A stretch of 37,170 bases of DNA, taken from Solirubrobacterales bacterium. Its GTDB lineage: Bacteria > Actinomycetota > Thermoleophilia > Solirubrobacterales > Solirubrobacteraceae. Below the pieces are notes generated by a model, which saw nothing but the letters and a program-made list of their open reading frames with translations, did not search any database and had not been told where the DNA came from. Below, piece by piece: positions 14,530-22,809 of the stretch; positions within the stretch are counted from its first letter, which is position 1, and each line of letters begins with the position of its first letter. A program made the position numbers and the translations under genes. Location: NCBI GenBank assembly GCA_003137075.1, contig PLES01000068.1:662-37831 (forward strand), given 5' to 3'.

Positions 14530-17500
14530 ATGTATCTGAAGAGCATTGATCTGAAGGGCTTCAAGTCGTTTCCGGATCGCACGCGGCTTGAGTTCGGCCC
14601 TGGCACCAGCGTGATCGTCGGGCCGAACGGATCGGGCAAGTCAAACGTCACCGACGCGGTGCTCTGGGCGCTTGGCGAGCAGTCACCGATGGCCGTGCGC
14701 GGCCAGTCGATGCAGGACGTGATCTTCGGGGGTGCGCCGGGCCGGCAGGCTTCGTCGAGCGCGTCCGTTGAGCTGGTGCTCGACGACAGTGAGAACCTGC
14801 TCGGGTTCGGTCCCGAAGTCTCGATCTTCCGCCGGCTCGACCGCAACGGCGAGGGTGAGTACCGCCTCGGCGGTGCCAAGTGCCGGCTGATCGACGTGCT
14901 CGAAGTGCTCTCCGACACAGGCCTTGGCAAGGAGATGCACTCGGTCATCTCGCAGGGGCGGGTCGAGGCGATCGTGACCTCGAAGCCGCGTGACCGGCGG
15001 CTGCTGATTGAGGAAGCCGCCGGGCTTGGCAAGCACCGTAAACGCCGTCGTCGCGCCCAGCTCAAGCTCGGGCACACGCAGGACAACCTTGACCGCGCGC
15101 TCGACATCGAGCGTGAGGCGCGCTCGCGTCTGAAGCCGCTGAAGCGCCAGGCGGAAGCGGCTGAGTTGCATGAGCGGCTCTACCGGCAGACGCTCGAGAC
15201 GCGGTGGGAACTGGGGCGGGACGAGCTACGGGCGCGTCGTGAGGAAGCGCAGCTCGCAGGCGACGAGGCCGCGAAGGCACGCGCCGCCAGACAGGAGCTG
15301 CAACAGGAACTCGAGGCCGTGGCAGCCCGGCGGGGCAAGGCCGAGGAGGCGCTGGCAGCGCGGTCAAGCGAACGCGAAGAGCTCTCAAGGCGCAGCTTCG
15401 CCGCCCAGTCATCCGCCGACCGGACCGGCTATCGCGCAGACGCCGTGCGCGCATCCGGCGAGACTGTGGCTTCGCGCCTGCAGAACTCGCAAGAGCGGCT
15501 GGCGGCGCTGACTGAGGAAGCTGCGCAGGATCGACCCGATCCTGAGGCGGAGGCGCGGATCGCGGAGTTGAGTCGGGAACTGCAGGCGCTGGAGCGCGAT
15601 CACGAAGCTGAGCTCGGGCGCCAGCTGACCGAGCTTGAAAAGCAGCGGACCGCCGCCGCAGAGCGTGAGGCAGAGCAGCTGCTCCGCGTTGAGGCCGCCA
15701 AGACCGCACGTGAGGAGGCTGAGGCAGCCCATGAGCTGGCGCGGCAGGCCGTCAGGGATGCGGAGCGGCTGGTTGACAACGCGCGCCGCGAAGCGGCGCG
15801 CGTTGGGGGTGAGCTCGCCGGTGTGAACCAGTTCCTGCGCAGCCATCAGAGCGCCCCAGGCGGTGGCCAGTCGCTGGCCGATTCACTGACCGTCACCTCT
15901 GGCTACGAGCTGGCGGTCGCGGCCGCGCTCGACGGACGGCTTGGCGCGGCCGTCGTCGATACGCGGGCTGCCGGTGAGGCACTGCTGGACAAGGCTGGAC
16001 GGGACGGCGGCAGGGCGCTGGTTCTCGGGCCTGGCGAGCGCGGCGGTACGGGAAGCGCAGCCGCTCCGGCGGTCTCCGGTGCCGTGCTCCTTCACCAACA
16101 CGTCTCCGGCGACCCTCGAACGGTTGCGATCGCGCGCGTCTTGCTTCGCGATGTCTGGGTGGTCGACGATCTCACCGCCGTCTCAGCGGACTTCTCGGGT
16201 GTCGCGGTAACGCGTGCCGGCCGCGTCTTTTCGGGCTCGACCGGCGAGCTGCGGCAGGCGGCGGCCGTCGGTGAGGAGCGCGTCTTGGCTGAGCGCAACC
16301 GGCGGGATCAACTCGTGGCGGCCAGCGAAGCTGCGGTTCAGGCTGAACATGCGCTGAAGTTTGAGGTTGAACTGGCCGCGGCGCGAGTCGGTGAGCTGGA
16401 TGCTGCGCGTGAGGCTGCTGTTGCGGCCCATCGCGCCGCCGTGCACGCGCGCGACGAGGTCGCAGAGGACCAGCGGCGCTTGGTGGCCGCTATCGCGCGC
16501 CGCCGCTCCGCACCGGACGAGGGACCGAACGCGGGGCGCCGAGCTCAGTTACAGGCCGAGGTGCGGGCCGAACAGGCTCGCACGGAGCGCGCTGATCGCG
16601 AACGCTCCGAGCGGCTTGGCCGGATCGCTCGCCTGCAGGCGGGGATCGCACGAGATCAGCAGCTCGGGCCGGCGATTGCTGGGATCCATGAGGCGCTGCA
16701 GGAGCTGGTACTGGCGATCGGCGAGCGCAAGCGCGAGTTTGATGCTGCGCTCAGCGCGGATCGTGAGGCCGGTGAGTCCGTGGCCGCTGAGCTGCGCGCC
16801 TGCGCCCAGGCTGAGGCCGGAATTCAGACCCGCTTGCATGCCGCCGGCGAGTCGCTGACCACTGCCGAGGTGCGCTCGCAGCGCTCGCGCGACCAGGCCG
16901 ATGACGCTGAGGCGACCCTGCGCTCTCTCGCGCTGGAGCTTGAGCTCGAGCCGGAAGCGGCGACTGAGGCGCTGCCCGATCACGAGCGCGCGGAGCTGCG
17001 CTCCCGCCTCGAGCGCCTCGCCAAGCGGCGCGAGCAGCTGGGGCCCGTGAATCCGCTTGCGCAGGACGAATATGCGCAGGCGCTGGCTCGCGTTGAGGAG
17101 CTTGAGGCGCAACGCACCGATCTTGAGACGGCATTGCGCGAACTCGAAGGGCTGATCAAGGACACCGACCGGCAGATCCGTGAGACCTTCGAGGAGACCT
17201 TTGAGGCTGCTGCCGCGAACTTTGAACAGCTGGTCGGGCGCGTCTTCCCCGGCGGCAGTGGGCGTCTACGTCTGGTCTCTGACGGCGACACGCCTGCGCC
17301 CGTGATCGGCGGGCAGAAGCTTGACGACGCAGAGGATCAGTCCGACGCCGAGGGCGGCGCTGACGGCGGCGCTGACGGCGAGGAGCAGACCGAGGAGAGC
17401 GCCGAGGACCTGCTCGGCGTGGAGATCGAGATCACGCCGGCCGGGAAGGCGATGAAGCGGCTGACGCTGCTCTCAGGCGGCGAGAAGTCGATGACCGCAC

Positions 17501-17760
17501 TCGCCTTCCTGTTCGCGGTATTTCTCGCCAAGCCGTGCCCCTTCTACATCATGGATGAGGTCGAGGCAGCGCTCGACGACCTCAATATCACGCGCTTCTT
17601 GGACCTGCTGGACACCTACAGCGAGCGCGCCCAGTTCATCGTCGTAACGCACCAGAAGCGAACGATGGAGGCTGCCGATTCGCTCTACGGGGTCTCGATG
17701 GGCGGCGACGGCATCTCGAAGGTGATTTCGCGGCGCCTGCCGGCACGCGAAGCCGCATAG
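14530..17760 (+). CDS. smc: Chromosome partition protein SMC
   Basis: SMC is the ATPase of the bacterial condensin that compacts and segregates chromosomes. The ATG at 14530, 4 bp after rnc, gives MYLKSIDLKGFKSF, the family N-terminus; the open frame back to 14236 lies inside rnc. Walker A GPNGSGKS is at residues 31-38, and the R-loop region ALGEQSP follows. Coiled-coil arms run about 165-435 and 585-890. The hinge is about 445-575 (YELAVAAALDGRLGAAVV). Signature LSGGE is at 981-985, and Walker B YIMDEVEAALDD has D1009 and E1010. At 1076 residues it is about 100 shorter than B. subtilis SMC, apparently in the arms. An acidic Gly/Asp/Glu insertion (about 935-960, including a repeated GGAD) precedes the ATPase signature. 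Confidence 0.95.
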   Translation: MYLKSIDLKGFKSFPDRTRLEFGPGTSVIVGPNGSGKSNVTDAVLWALGEQSPMAVRGQSMQDVIFGGAPGRQASSSASVELVLDDSENLLGFGPEVSIFRRLDRNGEGEYRLGGAKCRLIDVLEVLSDTGLGKEMHSVISQGRVEAIVTSKPRDRRLLIEEAAGLGKHRKRRRRAQLKLGHTQDNLDRALDIEREARSRLKPLKRQAEAAELHERLYRQTLETRWELGRDELRARREEAQLAGDEAAKARAARQELQQELEAVAARRGKAEEALAARSSEREELSRRSFAAQSSADRTGYRADAVRASGETVASRLQNSQERLAALTEEAAQDRPDPEAEARIAELSRELQALERDHEAELGRQLTELEKQRTAAAEREAEQLLRVEAAKTAREEAEAAHELARQAVRDAERLVDNARREAARVGGELAGVNQFLRSHQSAPGGGQSLADSLTVTSGYELAVAAALDGRLGAAVVDTRAAGEALLDKAGRDGGRALVLGPGERGGTGSAAAPAVSGAVLLHQHVSGDPRTVAIARVLLRDVWVVDDLTAVSADFSGVAVTRAGRVFSGSTGELRQAAAVGEERVLAERNRRDQLVAASEAAVQAEHALKFEVELAAARVGELDAAREAAVAAHRAAVHARDEVAEDQRRLVAAIARRRSAPDEGPNAGRRAQLQAEVRAEQARTERADRERSERLGRIARLQAGIARDQQLGPAIAGIHEALQELVLAIGERKREFDAALSADREAGESVAAELRACAQAEAGIQTRLHAAGESLTTAEVRSQRSRDQADDAEATLRSLALELELEPEAATEALPDHERAELRSRLERLAKRREQLGPVNPLAQDEYAQALARVEELEAQRTDLETALRELEGLIKDTDRQIRETFEETFEAAAANFEQLVGRVFPGGSGRLRLVSDGDTPAPVIGGQKLDDAEDQSDAEGGADGGADGEEQTEESAEDLLGVEIEITPAGKAMKRLTLLSGGEKSMTALAFLFAVFLAKPCPFYIMDEVEAALDDLNITRFLDLLDTYSERAQFIVVTHQKRTMEAADSLYGVSMGGDGISKVISRRLPAREAA

Positions 17761-17772
17761 GAGAATGACTTC

Positions 17773-18774
17773 GTGGCGCGCGAATGGACTGATCTCTTCA
17801 TCGTCGACGGCGCAGCGCCCGCCGGCGCCGAGCCGCAAGCGACCGCCGCGGTAGCCGAGCAGCAGCGCGTCGGCCGCTTCGCGCGCCTGCGTGAGAGCCT
17901 GCGCAAGACGCGGCAGGCGCTTGGAGCCGAGCTCCAGGCGACGCTTCTTGAGGAGCTCAACGATGAGACCTGGGAGCGGCTCGAGGAGGCGCTGATCTAC
18001 GCCGACGTCGGCGCCCGCACGACCGCCGAGGTCGTCGGGCAGCTCGAACACGAAGCCGCGGACGGCGGGATCGTCGGCGGAGAGGCGTTGCGCGAGCGCC
18101 TCACCGAGCTGCTCGTCGAAGTTGCCCGGACCGGCGACGACCACATCGACCTGCGACACAAGCCGACAGTGATCCTGATGGCCGGCGTCAACGGCACCGG
18201 CAAGACCACCACCACCGGCAAGCTCGCCTACCACCTCAGCAAGGAACTCGGTCACTCCGTGGTCCTGGTGGCGGCCGACACCTTCCGCGCAGCCGCGGTT
18301 GAGCAGCTCGGCATCTGGGCTGAGCGCGCCGGTGCCGCCTTTGTGCGTGGTCCCGACCGCACCGATCCCAGCTCGGTCGCTTTCGAGGGCGTGAAGACCG
18401 GGATCGAGACCGGGGCCGACGTGGTGATCGTCGATACGGCCGGGCGCCTGCATACGCAGGACGACCTGATGGGCGAGCTCAGCAAGATCCGGCGCGTGAT
18501 CGGCAAGCAGCTTGAGGGCGCCCCGCACGAAACGTTGCTGACGGTCGACTCCACGACCGGGCAGAACGGGCTGCGCCAGGCGCAGCTCTTCTCGCAGGCG
18601 ATAGACGTCACAGGACTGGTGCTCACCAAGCTCGACGGCACCGCCAAGGGCGGGATCGCGCTCGCGATCGCCCATGACCTTGGGATCCCCGTGAAGCTGA
18701 TCGGCATCGGCGAGAAGCTCGAGGACCTACGGCCTTTCGAAGCGTCTGAGTTCGCGCGGGCACTGATCAGCTGA
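17773..18774 (+). CDS. ftsY: Signal recognition particle receptor FtsY
   Basis: FtsY is the membrane-associated GTPase that docks SRP-ribosome complexes. The 333-residue protein begins at a GTG with AGGAGA 8 bp upstream. The N-terminal acidic A domain is very short. The N domain (about 30-115) includes ETWERLEEALIYADVG. The G domain starts with GVNGTGKTTTTGKLA (from residue 138), followed by DTFRAAAVEQL, VDTAGRLHTQDDLM and LTKLDGTAKGG, and ends with GIGEKLEDLRPF. Its partner Ffh is encoded at 22810. The stop shares one base with the next gene's ATG. Confidence 0.96.
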   Translation: MAREWTDLFIVDGAAPAGAEPQATAAVAEQQRVGRFARLRESLRKTRQALGAELQATLLEELNDETWERLEEALIYADVGARTTAEVVGQLEHEAADGGIVGGEALRERLTELLVEVARTGDDHIDLRHKPTVILMAGVNGTGKTTTTGKLAYHLSKELGHSVVLVAADTFRAAAVEQLGIWAERAGAAFVRGPDRTDPSSVAFEGVKTGIETGADVVIVDTAGRLHTQDDLMGELSKIRRVIGKQLEGAPHETLLTVDSTTGQNGLRQAQLFSQAIDVTGLVLTKLDGTAKGGIALAIAHDLGIPVKLIGIGEKLEDLRPFEASEFARALIS

Positions 18775-19763
18775 TGCCGGGCGACAGCCAACTGCGGGCG
18801 ATGATCGCCTCTCAGCCGGCTGCCCTCAGCGCCGTCGCCGGGATCGATGTCAGCGCTCACGCCGAGCGCCTGAGGCAAGCCAGGCGGATCTTCATCGTCG
18901 GCACCGGCACGAGCTTTCACGCTGCTCAGCTCGGCGCCTACCTGTTCCGCGCCGGTGGGCTCGACGCGCAAGCGGTGACCTCATCTGAGTTCGCGCGTTG
19001 GCGCCCGGTGCCCAGCGATGGTGACGGCGCCGTCGTGATCAGCCACACCGGCGAAACTGCGTTCGCACGCGCAGCCTGTGCGCTGATCAGCGCCGCGGGC
19101 GCGCCGCTGGTCACGATCACGGGCGAGCAGGCAGCTTGGGCTGGCGCGATCGAGACGCCTACAAAGGAGCGGTCCGAGACCTACACGGTCAGTTACACGG
19201 CTGCGCTTGGCGTGCTCGCGCTGCTCGCTCACGCTCTGACCTGCGCGGACACGGGCCCCGACGAACTACGCGGCGCCGCCGCCGCGGTGGAGGCGGTGAT
19301 CTCGGCGCCGGGGATCGCCGAGATCGCCGTGCCCACACGCGCATTGGCGTTTGTGGGACCCGGGGTCTGGGGGATCACCGCGCGTGAGGGAGCGCTGAAA
19401 GCCCGGGAGTCGGCGCATATCCTGGCCGAGGGATTCGACGCCGAGCTGCTGCTGCACGGCGCAGCGGTTCCTTACGGGAGCGACGACACGTTGGTCGCGA
19501 TCGCCCCGGAGGCTGATCCGGACGGCCTCACCGCAGCGCTGCTGACCGCGGCACGAAGCGAAGGTCTCACGACTCACCAACTGGCTGGGGGCGCATTCGC
19601 TGACACGGCCGCCAGCATCTTCCTGGCGCAGATTCCGGCGACGGTGAGGCTGCAGCTGCTGGCCGCGCAGCTCACCGAGGCCAAAGGCACCGATCCTGAC
19701 CACGCGATCACCGGCGCCTGGGCTGAGCCTCACCTCTGGGCCGCCGGTGCTCCTGCTGCCTGA
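18774..19763 (+). CDS. Double SIS-domain sugar-phosphate isomerase/deaminase-like protein
   Basis: A 329-residue protein with two SIS (sugar isomerase) domains, about residues 25-160 and 185-320, related to the isomerase half of GlmS and to AgaS-type proteins. The first carries IFIVGTGTSFHAAQLGAYLF and VISHTGETAFA. The second has FVGPGVWGITAREGALKARESAHILAEGFDAELLLHG, strongly like the GlmS EGALKLKE...HG region. No glutaminase domain is present, so it cannot use glutamine as GlmS does. It may act on an amino-sugar phosphate or bind one as a regulator; substrate unknown. It overlaps ftsY by one base, so it is in the smc-ftsY operon, an unusual neighbour. Confidence 0.82.
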   Translation: MPGDSQLRAMIASQPAALSAVAGIDVSAHAERLRQARRIFIVGTGTSFHAAQLGAYLFRAGGLDAQAVTSSEFARWRPVPSDGDGAVVISHTGETAFARAACALISAAGAPLVTITGEQAAWAGAIETPTKERSETYTVSYTAALGVLALLAHALTCADTGPDELRGAAAAVEAVISAPGIAEIAVPTRALAFVGPGVWGITAREGALKARESAHILAEGFDAELLLHGAAVPYGSDDTLVAIAPEADPDGLTAALLTAARSEGLTTHQLAGGAFADTAASIFLAQIPATVRLQLLAAQLTEAKGTDPDHAITGAWAEPHLWAAGAPAA

Positions 19764-19814
19764 CCTGTTCACACCGTGGGCACGCCGCTGCTCCGGCGCG
19801 CTCGCTCGGCGATG

Positions 19815-19820
19815 TAAGCT
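19815..19820 (+). promoter_or_regulatory. -10 hexamer of the nfeD-like gene
   Basis: TAAGCT ends 9 bp before the ATG at 19830. There is no Shine-Dalgarno sequence, consistent with a near-leaderless mRNA for the nfeD-SPFH pair. The upstream 19764-19814 stretch shows nothing else recognisable. Confidence 0.45.
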
Positions 19821-19829
19821 CGGGTAGAG

Positions 19830-20261
19830 ATGGCGGGATGGCTTATTTGGCTGCTGATTGCCTGCGGATTTGGCGCAGGCGAGGTTATGAGCGGCTCAAG
19901 CTTCTACCTGGCGCCCTTTGCCGTCGGAGCGCTGCTCGCTGCCGCTGTCGAAGGCGCGACCGATGGAGCGGCAGGAGTGATCGTGTTCCTCGTGGCGTCA
20001 GTCCTGACGTTGACCGCGTTGCGGCCTTTGGTAATGCGTCGGCTACAGAGCGGACCGCCGCTACGAACCGGCGCTGCCGCTCTAGTTGGCAAACGCGGCG
20101 TTGTGTTGGAGCGGATCGCGAACCACGAAGGGGCCGGGCGAGTGCGGATCGATCACGAGGTCTGGACCGCTCGCTCACTCGACGAAGATCACGTGATTGA
20201 GGCCGGTACGCAGGTAGAGGTCGTCGATATCAAGGGCGCCACGGCGCTGGTTATGGAATAG
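19830..20261 (+). CDS. NfeD-like membrane protein (short form)
   Basis: A 143-residue protein with hydrophobic helices in the first about 75 residues (WLIWLLIACGFGAGEV, FYLAPFAVGALLAAAV, AAGVIVFLVASVLTLTAL). It ends in a C-terminal OB-fold-type NfeD domain (LVGKRGVVLERIANHEGAGRVRIDHEVWTARS...IEAGTQVEVVDIKGATALV). Short NfeD proteins lack the ClpP-like protease domain. They are typically encoded next to an SPFH/stomatin protein, as here 12 bp downstream. The pair is thought to organise membrane microdomains. Confidence 0.9.
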   Translation: MAGWLIWLLIACGFGAGEVMSGSSFYLAPFAVGALLAAAVEGATDGAAGVIVFLVASVLTLTALRPLVMRRLQSGPPLRTGAAALVGKRGVVLERIANHEGAGRVRIDHEVWTARSLDEDHVIEAGTQVEVVDIKGATALVME

Positions 20262-20273
20262 GGAGAAGAACAC

Positions 20274-21179
20274 ATGGTTGGTGGAATTGTTGGGGCGGTG
20301 ATTCTTGTGTTCCTCTTGATCCTGTTCGCCAGGACCATCCGGATCGTGCCGCAAGCCAGGGCAGGTGTGGTTGAGCGACTGGGTCGCTATCACCGCACGC
20401 TGAACCCGGGCATGACGGTGCTGGTGCCGTTCGTCGATCGGCTGAGACCGCTGATCGACCTGCGCGAGCAGGTCGTCTCGTTCCCGCCGCAGCCAGTGAT
20501 CACCGAGGACAACCTCGTGGTGCAGATCGACACCGTCATCTACTACACGGTCAACGATGCGAAATCAGTGACCTACGAGGTCGCAAATCCACTGCAGGCG
20601 ATCGAGCAGATCACGGTCACGACGCTTCGAAACGTGATCGGCTCGCTCTCGCTCGAGCAGGCGCTGACCAGCCGCGATCACATCAACGCACAGCTACGCG
20701 GCGTACTTGACGAGGCCACCAACCGGTGGGGTATCCGCGTCACCCGCGTGGAGCTGAAGTCGATCGATCCGCCGCTCTCGATTCAGGATTCGATGGAGAA
20801 GCAGATGCGCGCCGAACGCGACCGCCGTGCCGCGATCCTCAACGCCGAGGGCGTCAAGCAGGCCCAGATCCTGACCGCCGAAGGCGAGAAGCAGGCTGCG
20901 ATCCTACGCGCCGAAGGTGAGAAGACCGCAGCCGTGCTGCGCTCAGAAGGCCAGGCCAAAGCGATCGGCACGGTATTCGAAGCGATCCACGCAGGCAAGC
21001 CCGATGCGCAGCTGCTCAGCTACCAGTACCTGCAGATGCTGCCGGAGCTCGCCCGCGGCGACTCGAACAAGGTCTTCGTGATCCCATCCGAGTTCAGCCA
21101 GGCGGTTAGCGGCTTGCCGCGGCTCTTTGGACAAGCGGATAAGCAATCCGACGCCCCGACAGAGGAGAATCCCGCGTAG
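20274..21179 (+). CDS. SPFH/Band 7 (stomatin-like) membrane protein
   Basis: A 301-residue stomatin/prohibitin-family protein. An N-terminal membrane segment (VGGIVGAVILVFLLILFA) precedes the Band 7 domain (about 25-190), with RIVPQARAGVVERLGRYHRTLNPGM and VITEDNLVVQIDTVIYYTV. After it come tandem 11-residue units of the type AEGEKQAAILR, repeated about three to four times (about 195-230) and forming a helical stalk. The C-terminal end is short and charged. GGGAGAAG lies just upstream of the ATG. It presumably oligomerises with the NfeD-like partner encoded upstream. Confidence 0.93.
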   Translation: MVGGIVGAVILVFLLILFARTIRIVPQARAGVVERLGRYHRTLNPGMTVLVPFVDRLRPLIDLREQVVSFPPQPVITEDNLVVQIDTVIYYTVNDAKSVTYEVANPLQAIEQITVTTLRNVIGSLSLEQALTSRDHINAQLRGVLDEATNRWGIRVTRVELKSIDPPLSIQDSMEKQMRAERDRRAAILNAEGVKQAQILTAEGEKQAAILRAEGEKTAAVLRSEGQAKAIGTVFEAIHAGKPDAQLLSYQYLQMLPELARGDSNKVFVIPSEFSQAVSGLPRLFGQADKQSDAPTEENPA

Positions 21180-21243
21180 TTAAGGTGCGCGGGCAAAACC
21201 TTCTGGATAGCTCGCTTGATCAGGTTCGATTCGAGGGAGCTAA

Positions 21244-22716
21244 ATGGCTGTAGTGGGTGGGACTGACGCGGTCGTTGGTGGTACTGGCGGCGGCGAAAAC
21301 GAGCACAAGCTCGACGAAGGCTCGTTGCACTTTCTCGACTCGATTGTGATGGCGGTCGCCGGCAGCGCGCCGGCGTACTCGATCGCGGCAACCACCGCGG
21401 CAATCGTCTCTGTTGTGGGCTTCGGAAGTCCAGCCTCGCTGCTTTGGTGCGGCATCCCGATGTTCGGCATCGCTGTTGCGTACGCCCAGCTCAACAAGAT
21501 GGGCGCGAACGCCGGCGCCGCCTACTCCTGGGTGGGCCGGGTTATCCACCCGTTTCTCGGCTTCTTCACCGGCTGGGCCCTGATCGTCTCCGCGGCGATC
21601 TTCATGGTCGCCGGATCGCTGCCCGCGGGGCAGGTGACACTTTCCCTGTTCAGCAACCACCTGGCCGGAGAGACCGGCTGGGTCACTGCGGTCGGATGCC
21701 TGTGGTTCTTGGTGATGGCGTACTTCGTGGCTCGTGGTGTGCGGGTTACCGCCAACGCCCAGTGGATCATGTCCTCGATCGAGATCGTGCTGCTGGTGAT
21801 CTTTGCGGTGCTCGGGATCGTGCACGGCCACAAGGTCGTCAGCTTCTCGTTGAGCTGGCTCGGATTCAGCCACTTCGGGTCCTTCAGCGGCTTCGTCGGG
21901 GGCGCTCTGATCGCCGCGTTCTACTACTGGGGTTGGGATGTCTCGTCGAACCTCGGTGAGGAGACGGCCGACAGCGAGAACAGTTCGGGCATGGGCGGCA
22001 TCGTCGGCGTGCTGATCGTGTTCGTGCTCTTCATGCTGTTCACGATCGTGATCAACATGGACGTTTCGCAGAAGGCGATCGAGGGCGGCAACAGCAACGT
22101 GCTCGAGACCTTCGGCAACGTCGTCTGGGGCGGAACCGGCGGCAAGCTGATGATCATCGCAGTGATGCTTTCGACGATCGCAACGCTCGAGACGACCCTG
22201 ATCCAAGTCACCCGCTCGCTCTTCTCGATGGGCCGGGAGAAGACCCTTCCGGGTCGGTTCGGGCACCTTCACCCGGCTTGGAAGACCCCGGCGTTTGCGA
22301 CCGCTGTGATCGCCGGGATCTCGTTGACGCTGTTCGTCGTCTCGAACTTCGTCGGCTCGGTAGACACCGTGCTGAGCGACGCGATCGACTCGATCGGCCT
22401 GCAGATAGCGATCTACTACGGCCTCGCGGGCCTCGCGGCAGTGGTCGGCTTCCGCAAATACGTGTTCCAGTCGATCAGCAACTTCTTCTTCATGGGAGCG
22501 TTCCCGCTGGTGGGCGCGCTCTTCATGTTCTGGATCTTTGGCGAGTCGATCCCGAACTCTTCAGCAGTAGTGATCTGGATCGGGCTCGGGGCGATGGCGC
22601 TCGGCTTCATTCCCCTGATCTACTACTACATCCAGGGCAGCCCGTACCTGCATGCGACGCCAACGCTCGGCCGTACTCGCATAGAGGACGAGCTACCGAC
22701 GGCCGGCGCGCTGTAG
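21244..22716 (+). CDS. APC superfamily amino acid permease
   Basis: A 490-residue integral membrane protein with about 12 hydrophobic segments. The LDSIVMAVAGSAPAYSIAATTAAI segment resembles the glycine-rich unwound helix 1 of APC transporters, and GANAGAAYSWVGRVIHPFLGFFTGWALI is the typical helix 3 region. ETTLIQVTRSLFSMGREKTLPGRFGHLHP matches the family cytoplasmic loop near helix 8. It probably takes up amino acids or amines by proton coupling; substrate cannot be assigned. GAGGGAGC before the ATG is a good Shine-Dalgarno. The 64-bp upstream gap shows no convincing -10/-35. Confidence 0.9.
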   Translation: MAVVGGTDAVVGGTGGGENEHKLDEGSLHFLDSIVMAVAGSAPAYSIAATTAAIVSVVGFGSPASLLWCGIPMFGIAVAYAQLNKMGANAGAAYSWVGRVIHPFLGFFTGWALIVSAAIFMVAGSLPAGQVTLSLFSNHLAGETGWVTAVGCLWFLVMAYFVARGVRVTANAQWIMSSIEIVLLVIFAVLGIVHGHKVVSFSLSWLGFSHFGSFSGFVGGALIAAFYYWGWDVSSNLGEETADSENSSGMGGIVGVLIVFVLFMLFTIVINMDVSQKAIEGGNSNVLETFGNVVWGGTGGKLMIIAVMLSTIATLETTLIQVTRSLFSMGREKTLPGRFGHLHPAWKTPAFATAVIAGISLTLFVVSNFVGSVDTVLSDAIDSIGLQIAIYYGLAGLAAVVGFRKYVFQSISNFFFMGAFPLVGALFMFWIFGESIPNSSAVVIWIGLGAMALGFIPLIYYYIQGSPYLHATPTLGRTRIEDELPTAGAL

Positions 22717-22761
22717 GGACGCCGCGTCCGTGGACGCCGGATCGCACCCGCCCGTAGCCCA

Positions 22762-22788
22762 GGGCGCTCGCCATGCGGGCGAGCGCCC
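22762..22788 (+). terminator. Hairpin after the permease gene
   Basis: GGGCGCTCGCC and GGCGAGCGCCC form a perfect 11-bp stem with loop ATGCG, 46 bp after the permease stop and immediately before the ffh promoter. There is no T-run. It probably separates the two transcription units. Confidence 0.65.
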
Positions 22789-22796
22789 CTAGCGCC

Positions 22797-22802
22797 TAAC
22801 CT
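22797..22802 (+). promoter_or_regulatory. -10 hexamer of ffh (leaderless)
   Basis: TAACCT ends 7 bp before the ffh ATG. The block TAACCTCTAGGCCATG is nearly repeated before rpsP (24139). The -35 zone falls inside the preceding hairpin. Confidence 0.5.
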
Positions 22803-22809
22803 CTAGGCC

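Noticed and set aside
17352-17385. Tandem 12-bp repeat in smc
   Set aside because: Only about two units coding for GGAD repeats; mentioned with the acidic insert, not a separate repeat element.
20820-20965. Repeated 33-bp-like units in the SPFH gene
   Set aside because: They encode the 11-residue AEGEKQAAILR helical repeats normal for stomatin-like proteins.
21224-21233. GGTTCGATTC resembles a tRNA T-loop
   Set aside because: No acceptor, D or anticodon arms can be formed around it; it is in the short gap before the permease and overlaps its translation signals.
21220-22272. 350-codon - strand open frame opposite the permease
   Set aside because: The translation is His/Asp/Glu/Arg-rich without any domain; the + strand encodes a clear APC transporter.
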